Assembly: GCA_034435635.1 (NCBI GenBank)
Contig: DAOTWY010000078.1
Location: 1-21,377 of the forward strand
Direction: 5' to 3'
Source of the DNA: DAOTWY01 sp003696565
GTDB lineage: Bacteria; Chloroflexota; Anaerolineae; Aggregatilineales; Phototrophicaceae
DNA length: 21,377 bases
Below are positions 7,090 through 14,409 of this stretch, piece by piece. Positions within the stretch are counted from its first letter, which is position 1; each line of letters opens with the position of its first letter. Position numbers and translations under genes: made by a program. A model generated the notes under the pieces. The model was given only the letters and a program-made list of their open reading frames with translations, searched no databases and was not told the DNA's origin.

Positions 7090-8263
7090 AACGCTCCACT
7101 GCATCGCGCATTCGATCAAGTGCTTGTAATAATAATGAACGGGGAGTTGCAAAATTAAGACGAGCAAAGCCTTCACCAGGTTTGCCAAACAACGCGCCTT
7201 TATTTAATGCGACACGTGCCTGACGCAAGAAAAAAGGATCAATCCACTGTTCAAAACCTTGAGCAGGCACATCCATAGCGAATTGACGTGTATCCAACCA
7301 AGTTAAATAGGTGCCTTGTGGTATGGTCAGTTTAATTTGAGGGAGATATTCCTGAAAAAACTCTGTCACTAAATCACGACTAGAACGCAAATAATCGATA
7401 ACAGCTTGCAACCAATCATCACCATACTGATAGGCTGCTAAAGCCGCTGTGTATCCCATAACTCCCACATGCGGCACAACTCCCATTTCTGCCATTTGGA
7501 AGCGTTGGCGCAATTCAGGATTTTGAATAATAGCAAAAGAAAACCCCATACTTGGAATATTATAAGTTTTACTTGGTGCCATCAAGGTAATGGTGTTTTG
7601 TGCGATTTCTGGTGAGATGGTTGCCATTGGGGTATGCTGCTCAAAGACAAGATCACAGTGTATCTCATCAGAAACAACAACGATGTCGTGTTCGAGGCAC
7701 AGTTCCCCTATTTGTTTCAGCTCATCCGTAGACCAAATACGCCCGGTAGGATTATGCGGGTGGCATAATAAGAATGTGCGAGTGCTTGGATTGATGGCGG
7801 CTTCAAATGCATCAAAATCAATTTCATAATGCAGGATACCGTTTTGCTCGGTATAAACCAATGGCACCTCATTGTTAATCTGACGATTAGCCGCTGGCGC
7901 ACTCAAGAATGGTGGATAAATAGGTGTTTGGATGAGCGCGTTATCACCTGGTTCCCCACAGGCGCGAATTGCCGTGTTTAATGCTGCGACGACACCAGGG
8001 ATAAAAACGATATCTTCTGGTTGAATATGCCAATTGTAGCGATCTGCCATGCGCTTAACAAGCACTTCACGAAGTTGAGGATCATCCATTGTATATCCAA
8101 ACACACCATGATCTGCACGGGCTTTGATGGCTTCAACTATGGGTTGTGGGGCGCGGAAGTCCATATCTGCGACCCAAAGCGATATGACATCTGGTTCAAA
8201 AATGTCTACTTTGACGGCATTTGTTCCACGCCGATTGATGATTTCATCGAAATTGTATGGCAT
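7073..8263 (-). CDS. PatB/MalY-type PLP-dependent C-S lyase (cystathionine beta-lyase-like)
   Basis: This 396-residue fold-type I aminotransferase-like enzyme is of the PatB/MalY class. Members cleave C-S bonds in cystathionine, cysteine or related thioethers to pyruvate, ammonia and a thiol. The PLP lysine is Lys232 in APSKTYNIPS, the pyridine-binding aspartate is Asp199 in SDEIHCDL, and HNPTGR (170-175) supplies the conserved asparagine. The N-terminal VADMDF (31-36) is typical of the class. Length is normal and there is no signal peptide. It is the first gene of an operon with azlC and azlD. The exact substrate cannot be told from sequence, and plain aminotransferase activity is also possible. 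Confidence 0.9.
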   Translation of the reverse strand: MPYNFDEIINRRGTNAVKVDIFEPDVISLWVADMDFRAPQPIVEAIKARADHGVFGYTMDDPQLREVLVKRMADRYNWHIQPEDIVFIPGVVAALNTAIRACGEPGDNALIQTPIYPPFLSAPAANRQINNEVPLVYTEQNGILHYEIDFDAFEAAINPSTRTFLLCHPHNPTGRIWSTDELKQIGELCLEHDIVVVSDEIHCDLVFEQHTPMATISPEIAQNTITLMAPSKTYNIPSMGFSFAIIQNPELRQRFQMAEMGVVPHVGVMGYTAALAAYQYGDDWLQAVIDYLRSSRDLVTEFFQEYLPQIKLTIPQGTYLTWLDTRQFAMDVPAQGFEQWIDPFFLRQARVALNKGALFGKPGEGFARLNFATPRSLLLQALDRMRDAVERYATQK

Positions 8264-8418
8264 ACCACATCATCCTAATTTTGTTTAAGATCATATTCAA
8301 TTAATGATAGACGACAATGGGGAGAATGATCAAACAAATTGGACTGATGGGGATGACGAAGATGGCGGATATTGGTTCAAACGATGCACTTTAAGAGAAG
8401 AAATGCATGTCTCAGGCG

Positions 8419-8468
8419 GGGGATAAATCCTGCACACTGGCGTTCGTGGTGCGCTAAGGATTTACCCC
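8419..8468. repeat. Large imperfect palindrome, REP-like extragenic element
   Basis: GGGG (8419-8422), one unpaired A, then TAAATCCT (8424-8431) pair with AGGATTTA (8457-8464) and CCCC (8465-8468), giving a 12-bp stem with one bulge. GCAC/GTGC (8432-8435/8449-8452) extends it inward. No U-tract follows on either strand, so a terminator is unlikely. It sits between two minus-strand genes and has the look of a dispersed extragenic palindrome. Confidence 0.5.
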
Positions 8469-8471
8469 TAC

Positions 8472-8522
8472 ATGACTGATATACGTCATTTTTTCAAGTT
8501 CATAACTTCCGCCCGTATATCA
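8472..8522. repeat. Overlapping inverted repeats just after the trpS stop
   Basis: TGATATACG (8477-8485) and CGTATATCA (8514-8522) are a perfect 9-bp inverted repeat ending one base before the trpS stop codon. ATGAC (8472-8476) and GTCAT (8485-8489) form a competing small hairpin followed on the plus strand by a T run (8489-8494). Either could form at the 3' end of the trpS mRNA, but neither makes a classical minus-strand terminator. The rest of the gap, 8264-8418, holds nothing I can support. Confidence 0.4.
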
Positions 8523-9575
8523 CTAACTTTTGGCTTGTTTTTTGGCGCGGCGTTCTGCTTTACGACGGATACGATTCCAAACGCCAGTTAAGCCCATCGC
8601 TTTTTTCATCTCCATTAAAGTTTGCTGTGTCATCTGACGAACGCGATGAGTGCCTTGTTCAATGATTGATTCAATATAACCTGCTTCTTCATAAATCACA
8701 CGGCGTTCGCGGATAGGGTCTAGCATAGCATTGATCGCTTTCGCGAGTTTTTCTTTGACTTCAACATCACCAACTTTCCCCTGGCGGTAGCGTGTTTTCA
8801 GGTCTTCGATTTCTTGTTTATTGGGGTTGAAGGCATCATGATAAATAAAGACCGGATTACCCTCCACAGTCCCAGGGACATCTGCGCTGATGCGGTTGGG
8901 GTCGGTATACATGCTATGTACCTTCTTTTCGACCGTTTTTGCATCATCACTGAGGAAGATAGCATTATTCAGGCTCTTGCTCATTTTGGCTTGCCCATCT
9001 GTTCCTACTAGTGTTGGTACTTCACCAACCATGACATCTGGGATAGGAAAGACCTCACCATAAAGATGATTAAAACGACGAGCGATCTCACGTGTGATTT
9101 CCACATGAGCGACGTTATCTTTACCAACAGGAACCAGATGAGCTTTAACATGTAGAATATCGGCAGCCTGTAATACAGGATAGCCTAGTAACCCATAAGG
9201 CATTTCAATATTGGCATCCCGTGCCATATCTTTGAGACTAGGCAAACGCTCCAATCGAGAGACCGTCACCAAGTTCTGAAATAATGTGTTGATTTCCATG
9301 ATCTCTGGAATAGCAGATTGCAGATAAAACGTCACGTTATCCGGTTCGATACCAGCAGAAATCGCATCTAACACTAGGTCACGCGCATTCTGATCAATTT
9401 TAGCAATGTCTTCTGGTGAATTTTTGGTAGTCAGCATGTGTAGATCAGCAATAATGAAAATACTTTCATAATCATGCTGTAATTTAACACGATTTTTAAG
9501 TGTCCCAACATAGTGCCCTAGGTGTAATTTACCAGTAGGACGATCTCCGGTTAAGATACGCTTTTTTTCCGTCAT
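8523..9575 (-). CDS. trpS: Tryptophan--tRNA ligase
   Basis: This 350-residue class I aminoacyl-tRNA synthetase charges tRNA-Trp. The HIGH motif appears as HLGH (18-21) after GDRPTGK, and KMSKS is at 197-201, both intact. LGYPVLQAADIL (130-141) and the GKDNVAHVEITREIARRFN block (151-169) are typical of bacterial TrpRS. The basic C-terminal tail ending in KAERRAKKQAKS makes it a little longer than the common 330-residue forms. The start has GAGG six bases upstream. I see no T-box leader in the 150 bases upstream, so regulation by uncharged tRNA is not suggested. It appears to be transcribed alone. Confidence 0.96.
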   Translation of the reverse strand: MTEKKRILTGDRPTGKLHLGHYVGTLKNRVKLQHDYESIFIIADLHMLTTKNSPEDIAKIDQNARDLVLDAISAGIEPDNVTFYLQSAIPEIMEINTLFQNLVTVSRLERLPSLKDMARDANIEMPYGLLGYPVLQAADILHVKAHLVPVGKDNVAHVEITREIARRFNHLYGEVFPIPDVMVGEVPTLVGTDGQAKMSKSLNNAIFLSDDAKTVEKKVHSMYTDPNRISADVPGTVEGNPVFIYHDAFNPNKQEIEDLKTRYRQGKVGDVEVKEKLAKAINAMLDPIRERRVIYEEAGYIESIIEQGTHRVRQMTQQTLMEMKKAMGLTGVWNRIRRKAERRAKKQAKS

Positions 9576-9713
9576 AGTTTCCTCAGTTGATTAGCCATTT
9601 TAATGTGTTTGATAATAGCGCAAAGGTAAAAGAGCGTAAAGTATTCATTAATTGACCCTTTGAAATCTCCAAAAGACCTTATAAAATTTTAGAAAACCGA
9701 TCAAATATAAGGA

Positions 9714-9719
9714 TACAAT
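9714..9719 (+). promoter_or_regulatory. Candidate -10 box (TACAAT) just before the GNAT start codon
   Basis: TACAAT at 9714-9719 predicts transcription starting near 9726, one base before the ATG at 9727. TAGAAA at 9690-9695 is a possible -35 with an 18-bp spacer. If used, this promoter would make a leaderless mRNA. Confidence 0.3.
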
Positions 9720-9726
9720 CTAGATC

Positions 9727-10740
9727 ATGCAAGCACTATCACTTTTACCACAGGGATTTACAGCCCGCCCAATGACATTAGATGATGCAGAAATTGTTGC
9801 TCAATTATTCGCTATTTCCGCTAAAGCGCAAAACTTTCAATTCAATATTTCGCCGGAGGAGTTACGTGAAGAATGGAAGTCCCCCAAGTTTGTGTTAGAA
9901 GAGTCATCATTGGGTGTTTTTAATGCATCTGGCGAGTTAGTTGGAGAGGTGGAAATTTGGGATGATCACGAAATTCCTGTGCATCCGTGGGTAGATTTGA
10001 CAATGCACCCAGACTATTTTGGCAGCGGTGTTGATGAGGCATTATTAACATGGGGTTTGGAACTTTCCCGACGGGTTATTGATAAATGCCCGGAGCATGC
10101 ATTGATCTCTGCTTATGCTGGCACAATGCAAGAATATGAAGCTAAAATCCGATTATTAGAATCTTTCGGCATGACAATTAAACGGTATTTCTTTCGGATG
10201 CGAATTGATATGGTTGATGTTCCCCCTACCCCTGTATTACCGGACGGGTTTCATATTCAAAGTTACCGTCACCCAGATCAATTAATAGATGTTATCAAAG
10301 CTGATGATGATGGTTTTCGCGATCATTTTGGATACGTAGAACAACCTATTGAGAAGAAAATAGAACAGTGGGAACACTGGATCAATACAGACCCGGTATT
10401 TGATCAAACTTTATGGTATTTGGTAATTGATGACGCAACAGGACAGATCGCCGGGACATGCTTATGTCGAAATGAAGCCTGGGGAGAACCAGAAGTTGCT
10501 TATGTAAATAAGATATCTGTTCGGCGTGAGTACCGTCAAAAAGGTATTGCATTAGCAATGTTACGTCATGCATTCCATGAGTTTTATAAACGTGGGAGAC
10601 ACAGCGTGACGCTGCATGTGGACGCTAACAGCATCACCGGGGCGGTACGCCTTTATGAGCGAGCCGGCATGTTTGTTGAGCAGCGTTCTGTTACCTATGA
10701 AAAAGTGTTACGGGATGGAGAAGAAATTGCCAGAGTTTAA
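9727..10740 (+). CDS. Tandem GNAT N-acetyltransferase (MshD-like layout)
   Basis: This 337-residue protein is built of two GNAT folds. The N-terminal copy (about 10-160) is degenerate: it has no clear acetyl-CoA loop. The C-terminal copy (about 175-330) has VNKISVRREYRQKGIALAML (260-279), where Arg270-Gln-Lys-Gly supplies the pyrophosphate-binding loop. N301 and Y310 in the following helix and strand are the usual late GNAT residues. The one-dead, one-live arrangement resembles mycothiol synthase and many uncharacterised acyltransferases. The acceptor substrate is unknown. The gene stands alone between trpS (divergent) and the lut genes. An AAGGA lies 13 bases before the ATG, which is too far to be a good ribosome site. 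Confidence 0.85.
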   Translation: MQALSLLPQGFTARPMTLDDAEIVAQLFAISAKAQNFQFNISPEELREEWKSPKFVLEESSLGVFNASGELVGEVEIWDDHEIPVHPWVDLTMHPDYFGSGVDEALLTWGLELSRRVIDKCPEHALISAYAGTMQEYEAKIRLLESFGMTIKRYFFRMRIDMVDVPPTPVLPDGFHIQSYRHPDQLIDVIKADDDGFRDHFGYVEQPIEKKIEQWEHWINTDPVFDQTLWYLVIDDATGQIAGTCLCRNEAWGEPEVAYVNKISVRREYRQKGIALAMLRHAFHEFYKRGRHSVTLHVDANSITGAVRLYERAGMFVEQRSVTYEKVLRDGEEIARV

Positions 10741-10785
10741 TGAATTAGATTTAAGCGGGACATCATTACTCAATCAAAATTAAAC

Positions 10786-10813
10786 AATTTCTAGAAAGAA
10801 ATTATGCTAGAAT
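10786..10813 (+). promoter_or_regulatory. Extended -10 promoter with a palindromic operator, upstream of lutB
   Basis: AATTTCT-AGAA-AGAAATT (10786-10803) is an 18-bp palindrome with 7-bp arms. Immediately after it TGCTAGAAT (10805-10813) matches the extended -10 pattern TGnTATAAT with one mismatch. No -35 consensus is present, as is usual for extended -10 promoters. The palindrome fills the spacer, where a repressor would block the polymerase. The leader to the ATG at 10923 is about 100 bases and includes a small GCTAT/ATAGC hairpin. Confidence 0.4.
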
Positions 10814-10922
10814 AATCTTGTTATTCAGCTATGGATATAGCATGGGGTTATATAAAGAATTTAACGACATATGAAACTGTTCCATTGAATACATTAACAA
10901 GTTGCCCGGGGTTTGTTGTTGG

Positions 10923-12290
10923 ATGTTGACCACAGATAAATTTAGACAATCGGCGCGTGTTGCTATTAATGATAGTCAGCTGCAAACAGCTATTCAACGC
11001 GCCACAAGCCGTGCCAATGAAGGGCGCGAGACGATGATGGACGAAACCACCAACCGCGCTGCGCTGCGTCAGCAAGCGCGGGATGCCCGCCTGCGTGGAT
11101 TGCGTGATCTACCAGAATTATTAGAACAAGCAGAAGCGGCTATCCAAGCAATGGGTGGAAAAGTATTATGGGCATTGGATACTGCCGAAGCAAACATGCA
11201 TGTGTTAAACATATGCCGGCAACATAAACTTAAACGTGGCGTAAAATCCAAAAGCATGGTCACAGAAGAAATCCAGTTGTTATCTGCATTAAAAACCGCT
11301 GGGATCGAGATGATTGAGACAGATTTGGGTGAGTTTATTGTGCAGGTTTCTGGTGATCATCCAAGTCATATCACAATGCCCGTTATGCACCTAACCAAAG
11401 AGCGCATCCGTGATGTACTCATGGAAAAAGATGGCATGCCGTATGCTGAAACAGCAGAGGACATAACCGCTTATGCGCGTCAACGATTGCGTCAGGCATA
11501 TTTAGAAGCTGATTTTGGAGTAACAGGTGGCAACTTCATCATTGCAGAAACAGGACATGTAATCACTGTGACCAATGAAGGAAATGGGCGATTAACAACA
11601 ACAATACCGCCGGTTCATATCGCTATCGTTGGCATCGAAAAGATCATTCCGACATGGGCAGATTTTATAACACTCGTACAATTATTGACCCGTAGTGCAA
11701 CCGGACAACGGCTTTCAGTCTATGTCAATGCAATTAATGCACCATCGCCTGCAATAGACGGAGCGCAGCACTTTTATCTCATTTTGTTGGATAACGGACG
11801 CAGTGATATTTATGCCAGCGAATACGTTGAATCATTAGCCTGTATTCGTTGTGGAGCTTGTTTGAATACGTGTCCGGTTTATCAGAGCATCGGTGGGCAT
11901 GTCTATGATAGTGTTTATCCAGGACCGATTGGATCAATCATTACGCCGTTATTGTATGGTAAAAAGAACGCCTCACCGTTACCCTTTGCCAGTTCATTAT
12001 GTGGTGCTTGCAAATCAGCGTGTCCGGTCGATATTAACATCCCTGATATGTTGCTACGGTTAAGACAAGATTTGCAAGCAGAACAAGGAAATCTATGGCG
12101 TATAGGGATGGCAGGTTTTGGGTTTGGTATCCGTCATCCATTGTTATATCGGACGGGTGTAGCACTAGCTAAGCGGCTTACATCAAAGAACACCCTGCCC
12201 CGTCCATTCCAAGGCTGGACAGATGAACGTGATTTCCCTGGTTTCGCACAACAGACTTTTCGGGATTGGTGGCAAAAACATCATAAGTAA
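10923..12290 (+). CDS. lutB: LutB-like iron-sulfur protein, lactate utilisation
   Basis: This 455-residue protein is a LutB/YkgF homologue, the iron-sulfur component of the LutABC L-lactate oxidation complex. The N-terminal two thirds form the LUD domain shared with LutC (GVTGGNFIIAETG at 199-211, PPVHIAIVG at 229-237). Two ferredoxin-type motifs follow: C307xxC310xxC313xxxC317P and C360xxC363xxxC367P. The connecting GGHVYDSVYPGPIGSIITPLL is the family signature. I start at the ATG at 10923. A TTG at 10902 would add seven residues but has no Shine-Dalgarno, and the ATG start gives the usual N-terminus. lutC follows after 29 bases. No lutA is present in the window, which is unusual. Confidence 0.92.
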   Translation: MLTTDKFRQSARVAINDSQLQTAIQRATSRANEGRETMMDETTNRAALRQQARDARLRGLRDLPELLEQAEAAIQAMGGKVLWALDTAEANMHVLNICRQHKLKRGVKSKSMVTEEIQLLSALKTAGIEMIETDLGEFIVQVSGDHPSHITMPVMHLTKERIRDVLMEKDGMPYAETAEDITAYARQRLRQAYLEADFGVTGGNFIIAETGHVITVTNEGNGRLTTTIPPVHIAIVGIEKIIPTWADFITLVQLLTRSATGQRLSVYVNAINAPSPAIDGAQHFYLILLDNGRSDIYASEYVESLACIRCGACLNTCPVYQSIGGHVYDSVYPGPIGSIITPLLYGKKNASPLPFASSLCGACKSACPVDINIPDMLLRLRQDLQAEQGNLWRIGMAGFGFGIRHPLLYRTGVALAKRLTSKNTLPRPFQGWTDERDFPGFAQQTFRDWWQKHHK

Positions 12291-12319
12291 TTTTATTTCA
12301 ATCTCTATAAGGCTAAAAG

Positions 12320-12940
12320 ATGACTTCAAGAGATAAAATATTGACTAAATTGCGACAAACACGCCGCCCATTTGAGGATATTCCCCCAGCACCAAATGTT
12401 TATTTACCAGTGACACAAATCCAGCCGGACGAGGATTTAATTACACGTTTCACCCATGAATTACGTGCGCTGGACGGTGATATATTTGTTGTAAATAATG
12501 AGAAAGCAGCCCTTACAAAAATCCAAGCTATCTTAAAGAATCATCAAGCACAGCGTGTTTTGAGTTGGGATTTTACACAAGATTTATTGCCAGATTATCA
12601 AATCATTCAGCCAGATATTCATACATCGCGGGAGTCACTCCAAGAATTAGAAAAAGCAGAAGTCGGATTAACGCGGGTTGCAGCCGCTATTGCCACAACA
12701 GGTTCTTTAATTGTTACTGGTGCAAGACTCCCTACAATCTTACCACCAATACATATTGCTGTTGTACACCAACAGCAATTGCTTGCGCGTTTAGAAGATT
12801 GGCAACCACCAAACCGTGAAACAGTTAATGTGTGTATTATCACTGGTCCAAGCCGTACGGCAGATATTGAAAAACAGCTTGTATTGGGCGTACATGGTCC
12901 TCGCCATGTTTATGTGGTGATGATAACATCGTCCGAATGA
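12320..12940 (+). CDS. lutC: LutC-like protein, lactate utilisation
   Basis: This 206-residue LUD-domain protein is of the LutC/YkgG family, the third component of LutABC. VGLTRVAAAIATTGSLIVTG near 115-134, PPIHIAVVH (141-149) and TGPSRTADIE (175-184) followed by LVLGVHGPR (187-195) are the conserved blocks. It has no cysteines that would bind a cluster, as expected for LutC. An AAGG lies about seven bases upstream of the ATG. It ends in an ATGA overlap with the amidohydrolase gene, so lutB, lutC and the amidohydrolase are probably read as one operon. Confidence 0.92.
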   Translation: MTSRDKILTKLRQTRRPFEDIPPAPNVYLPVTQIQPDEDLITRFTHELRALDGDIFVVNNEKAALTKIQAILKNHQAQRVLSWDFTQDLLPDYQIIQPDIHTSRESLQELEKAEVGLTRVAAAIATTGSLIVTGARLPTILPPIHIAVVHQQQLLARLEDWQPPNRETVNVCIITGPSRTADIEKQLVLGVHGPRHVYVVMITSSE

Positions 12941-14361
12941 GCGATATTCTATTTCACAATACACAAATTATAACCATGGACAATATGCACCCACTTGCTA
13001 AAGCGATGTTGGTGGATGCACAGGGACGCATATTAGCTCTTGACCCGCAACATATCCCTGAAAACACAAAACATATTGATCTTAAAGGGACAACTATTAT
13101 CCCTGGGTTTTATGATTCGCACTGCCATTTATGGAAGTGGGGACTGCGTTTAACCGCGCAAGTTGATGTTAGCCATGTCGAATCGGTGGTCAAGGCATTA
13201 AGAGAATACGCAGAAAAACGCCCAGTTGGCAAATGGATCATTGCTAGAGGAACACAAGCAAATGTTACCCAAGCAGACTTAGACGCTGTATCAACAGATC
13301 ATCCCATTGTATTTTCAGTCAAAGAACAACGAATTGCAAACACGGCTGCCATTCGAGCAGCGGGTTTAAGCCTATCTGATAGCGTGTTAAGCGTTTCTGC
13401 GGAGAAGAAAATTCGTGCTGCGATGCCACCCCTAACAGATGAGGATTATGCAGAAGCGATTTTAACCGCCTGTTACCGCCTAATAGCGATGGGAGTGACC
13501 GCTGCGGCTGATCCACTCCTAACACCACGCTTAACGCAAATTTATCGGGAGATCGAAGCAGATTTACCCATTCGAGTGGTAGGGTATCCCATCCGGCGGG
13601 CGGAAGGAGCAACTAAAAATGACCCAATACCGGATTATTATAGTAGAACACAACTTAAAATTGACGGTGTCAAGTTCTTTGCAGATGGTGGCGCAACGAA
13701 CATGACAGCTGGTGTGAGTCAACCATATATCAACGGCAAAAAAGGTAGGCTATATTATAATCCAACTGAGTTGAAAGCAGAGGTACAAGCAGTTGCCGAT
13801 TGTGGTTTAAGGATCATCACGCATGCTATTGGTGATGAAGCTATTGGCATGGTATTGGACGCATATACTGATTTAGACGTGCCATGTCGAATTGAGCATT
13901 TGGGTCTCCCCACACAAGAGCAGCTTCAGCAAGCCGCTAATATGGGTGTGATGGTCAGCACACAACCAGCGTTTTTACCAGCATTCGGTGGACAAATGCG
14001 CCGTGTATTGAACCTGGCTTATCATGAGTTTTGTTATCCATTCCGCGCCATGTTTGATGCAGGAATAATGACTGCATTTAGCTCTGATATGCCATTTGTT
14101 CAAACACCCCACCCATTACACGCGATCCAAGCAGCACAAGATCGACTTTGTGAGGATGGCTTGCCTTTAGCAGAAAAGCAAAGCGTTACTTGGGAAGAGG
14201 CTATCCGTGCTTACACGCTAAATGGTGCGGTTGTCTGTGGTGATGCAGCAGATTATGGCAGTCTTAGTCCAGGCAAATGGGCAGATTTCGTTGTGTTAAA
14301 TAATGGGGAAATACAACACGTTTATATACATGGGGAAATTGCCCAACACAATAAGATATAA
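12937..14361 (+). CDS. YtcJ-type amidohydrolase (amidohydrolase family 3)
   Basis: This 474-residue metal-dependent hydrolase is of the YtcJ class. The metal ligands can be followed through the barrel: HCH (His62, His64) in GFYDSHCHLWKWG, Lys246 in VKFFADGG (the residue expected to be carbamylated or its equivalent), HAIGD (His296), RIEH (His321) and SSDMP (Asp384). The small N-terminal and C-terminal beta domain with LSPGKWADFVVLN is typical. Substrates of this class are varied (N-acyl amines, hydantoins, exoenzyme-like amides) and cannot be assigned. It overlaps lutC by four bases (ATGA), so its product should be made together with the LutBC pair. A lactate-derived or lactonic amide substrate would be a fair guess but is not shown. 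Confidence 0.9.
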   Translation: MSDILFHNTQIITMDNMHPLAKAMLVDAQGRILALDPQHIPENTKHIDLKGTTIIPGFYDSHCHLWKWGLRLTAQVDVSHVESVVKALREYAEKRPVGKWIIARGTQANVTQADLDAVSTDHPIVFSVKEQRIANTAAIRAAGLSLSDSVLSVSAEKKIRAAMPPLTDEDYAEAILTACYRLIAMGVTAAADPLLTPRLTQIYREIEADLPIRVVGYPIRRAEGATKNDPIPDYYSRTQLKIDGVKFFADGGATNMTAGVSQPYINGKKGRLYYNPTELKAEVQAVADCGLRIITHAIGDEAIGMVLDAYTDLDVPCRIEHLGLPTQEQLQQAANMGVMVSTQPAFLPAFGGQMRRVLNLAYHEFCYPFRAMFDAGIMTAFSSDMPFVQTPHPLHAIQAAQDRLCEDGLPLAEKQSVTWEEAIRAYTLNGAVVCGDAADYGSLSPGKWADFVVLNNGEIQHVYIHGEIAQHNKI

Positions 14362-14372
14362 AAATTTATCAT

Positions 14373-14397
14373 CCTGCCGGGATGGCATCCCGACAGG
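14373..14397. terminator. Strong GC-rich hairpin between convergent genes
   Basis: CCTG-C-CGGGAT (14373-14383) pairs with ATCCCG-A-CAGG (14387-14397), 10 bp with one C/A mismatch and a three-base loop. It lies 11 bases after the amidohydrolase stop and 12 bases before the end of the convergent acyl-CoA dehydrogenase gene. A T run follows at 14406-14411 on the plus strand. On the minus strand ATGATAAATTTTTA follows. It is likely a bidirectional terminator. The sequence also resembles extragenic palindromes that are scattered in many genomes. Confidence 0.65.
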
Positions 14398-14409
14398 TGG
14401 AGCATATTT

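Noticed and set aside
8326..8394. 22-codon plus-strand frame with a purine-rich site, in the lyase-trpS spacer
   Set aside because: Too short and low in information (repeated MGMTKM); nothing supports expression.
9576..9726. T-box or other leader before trpS
   Set aside because: No T-box sequence, specifier stem or terminator is seen in the 150 bases upstream.
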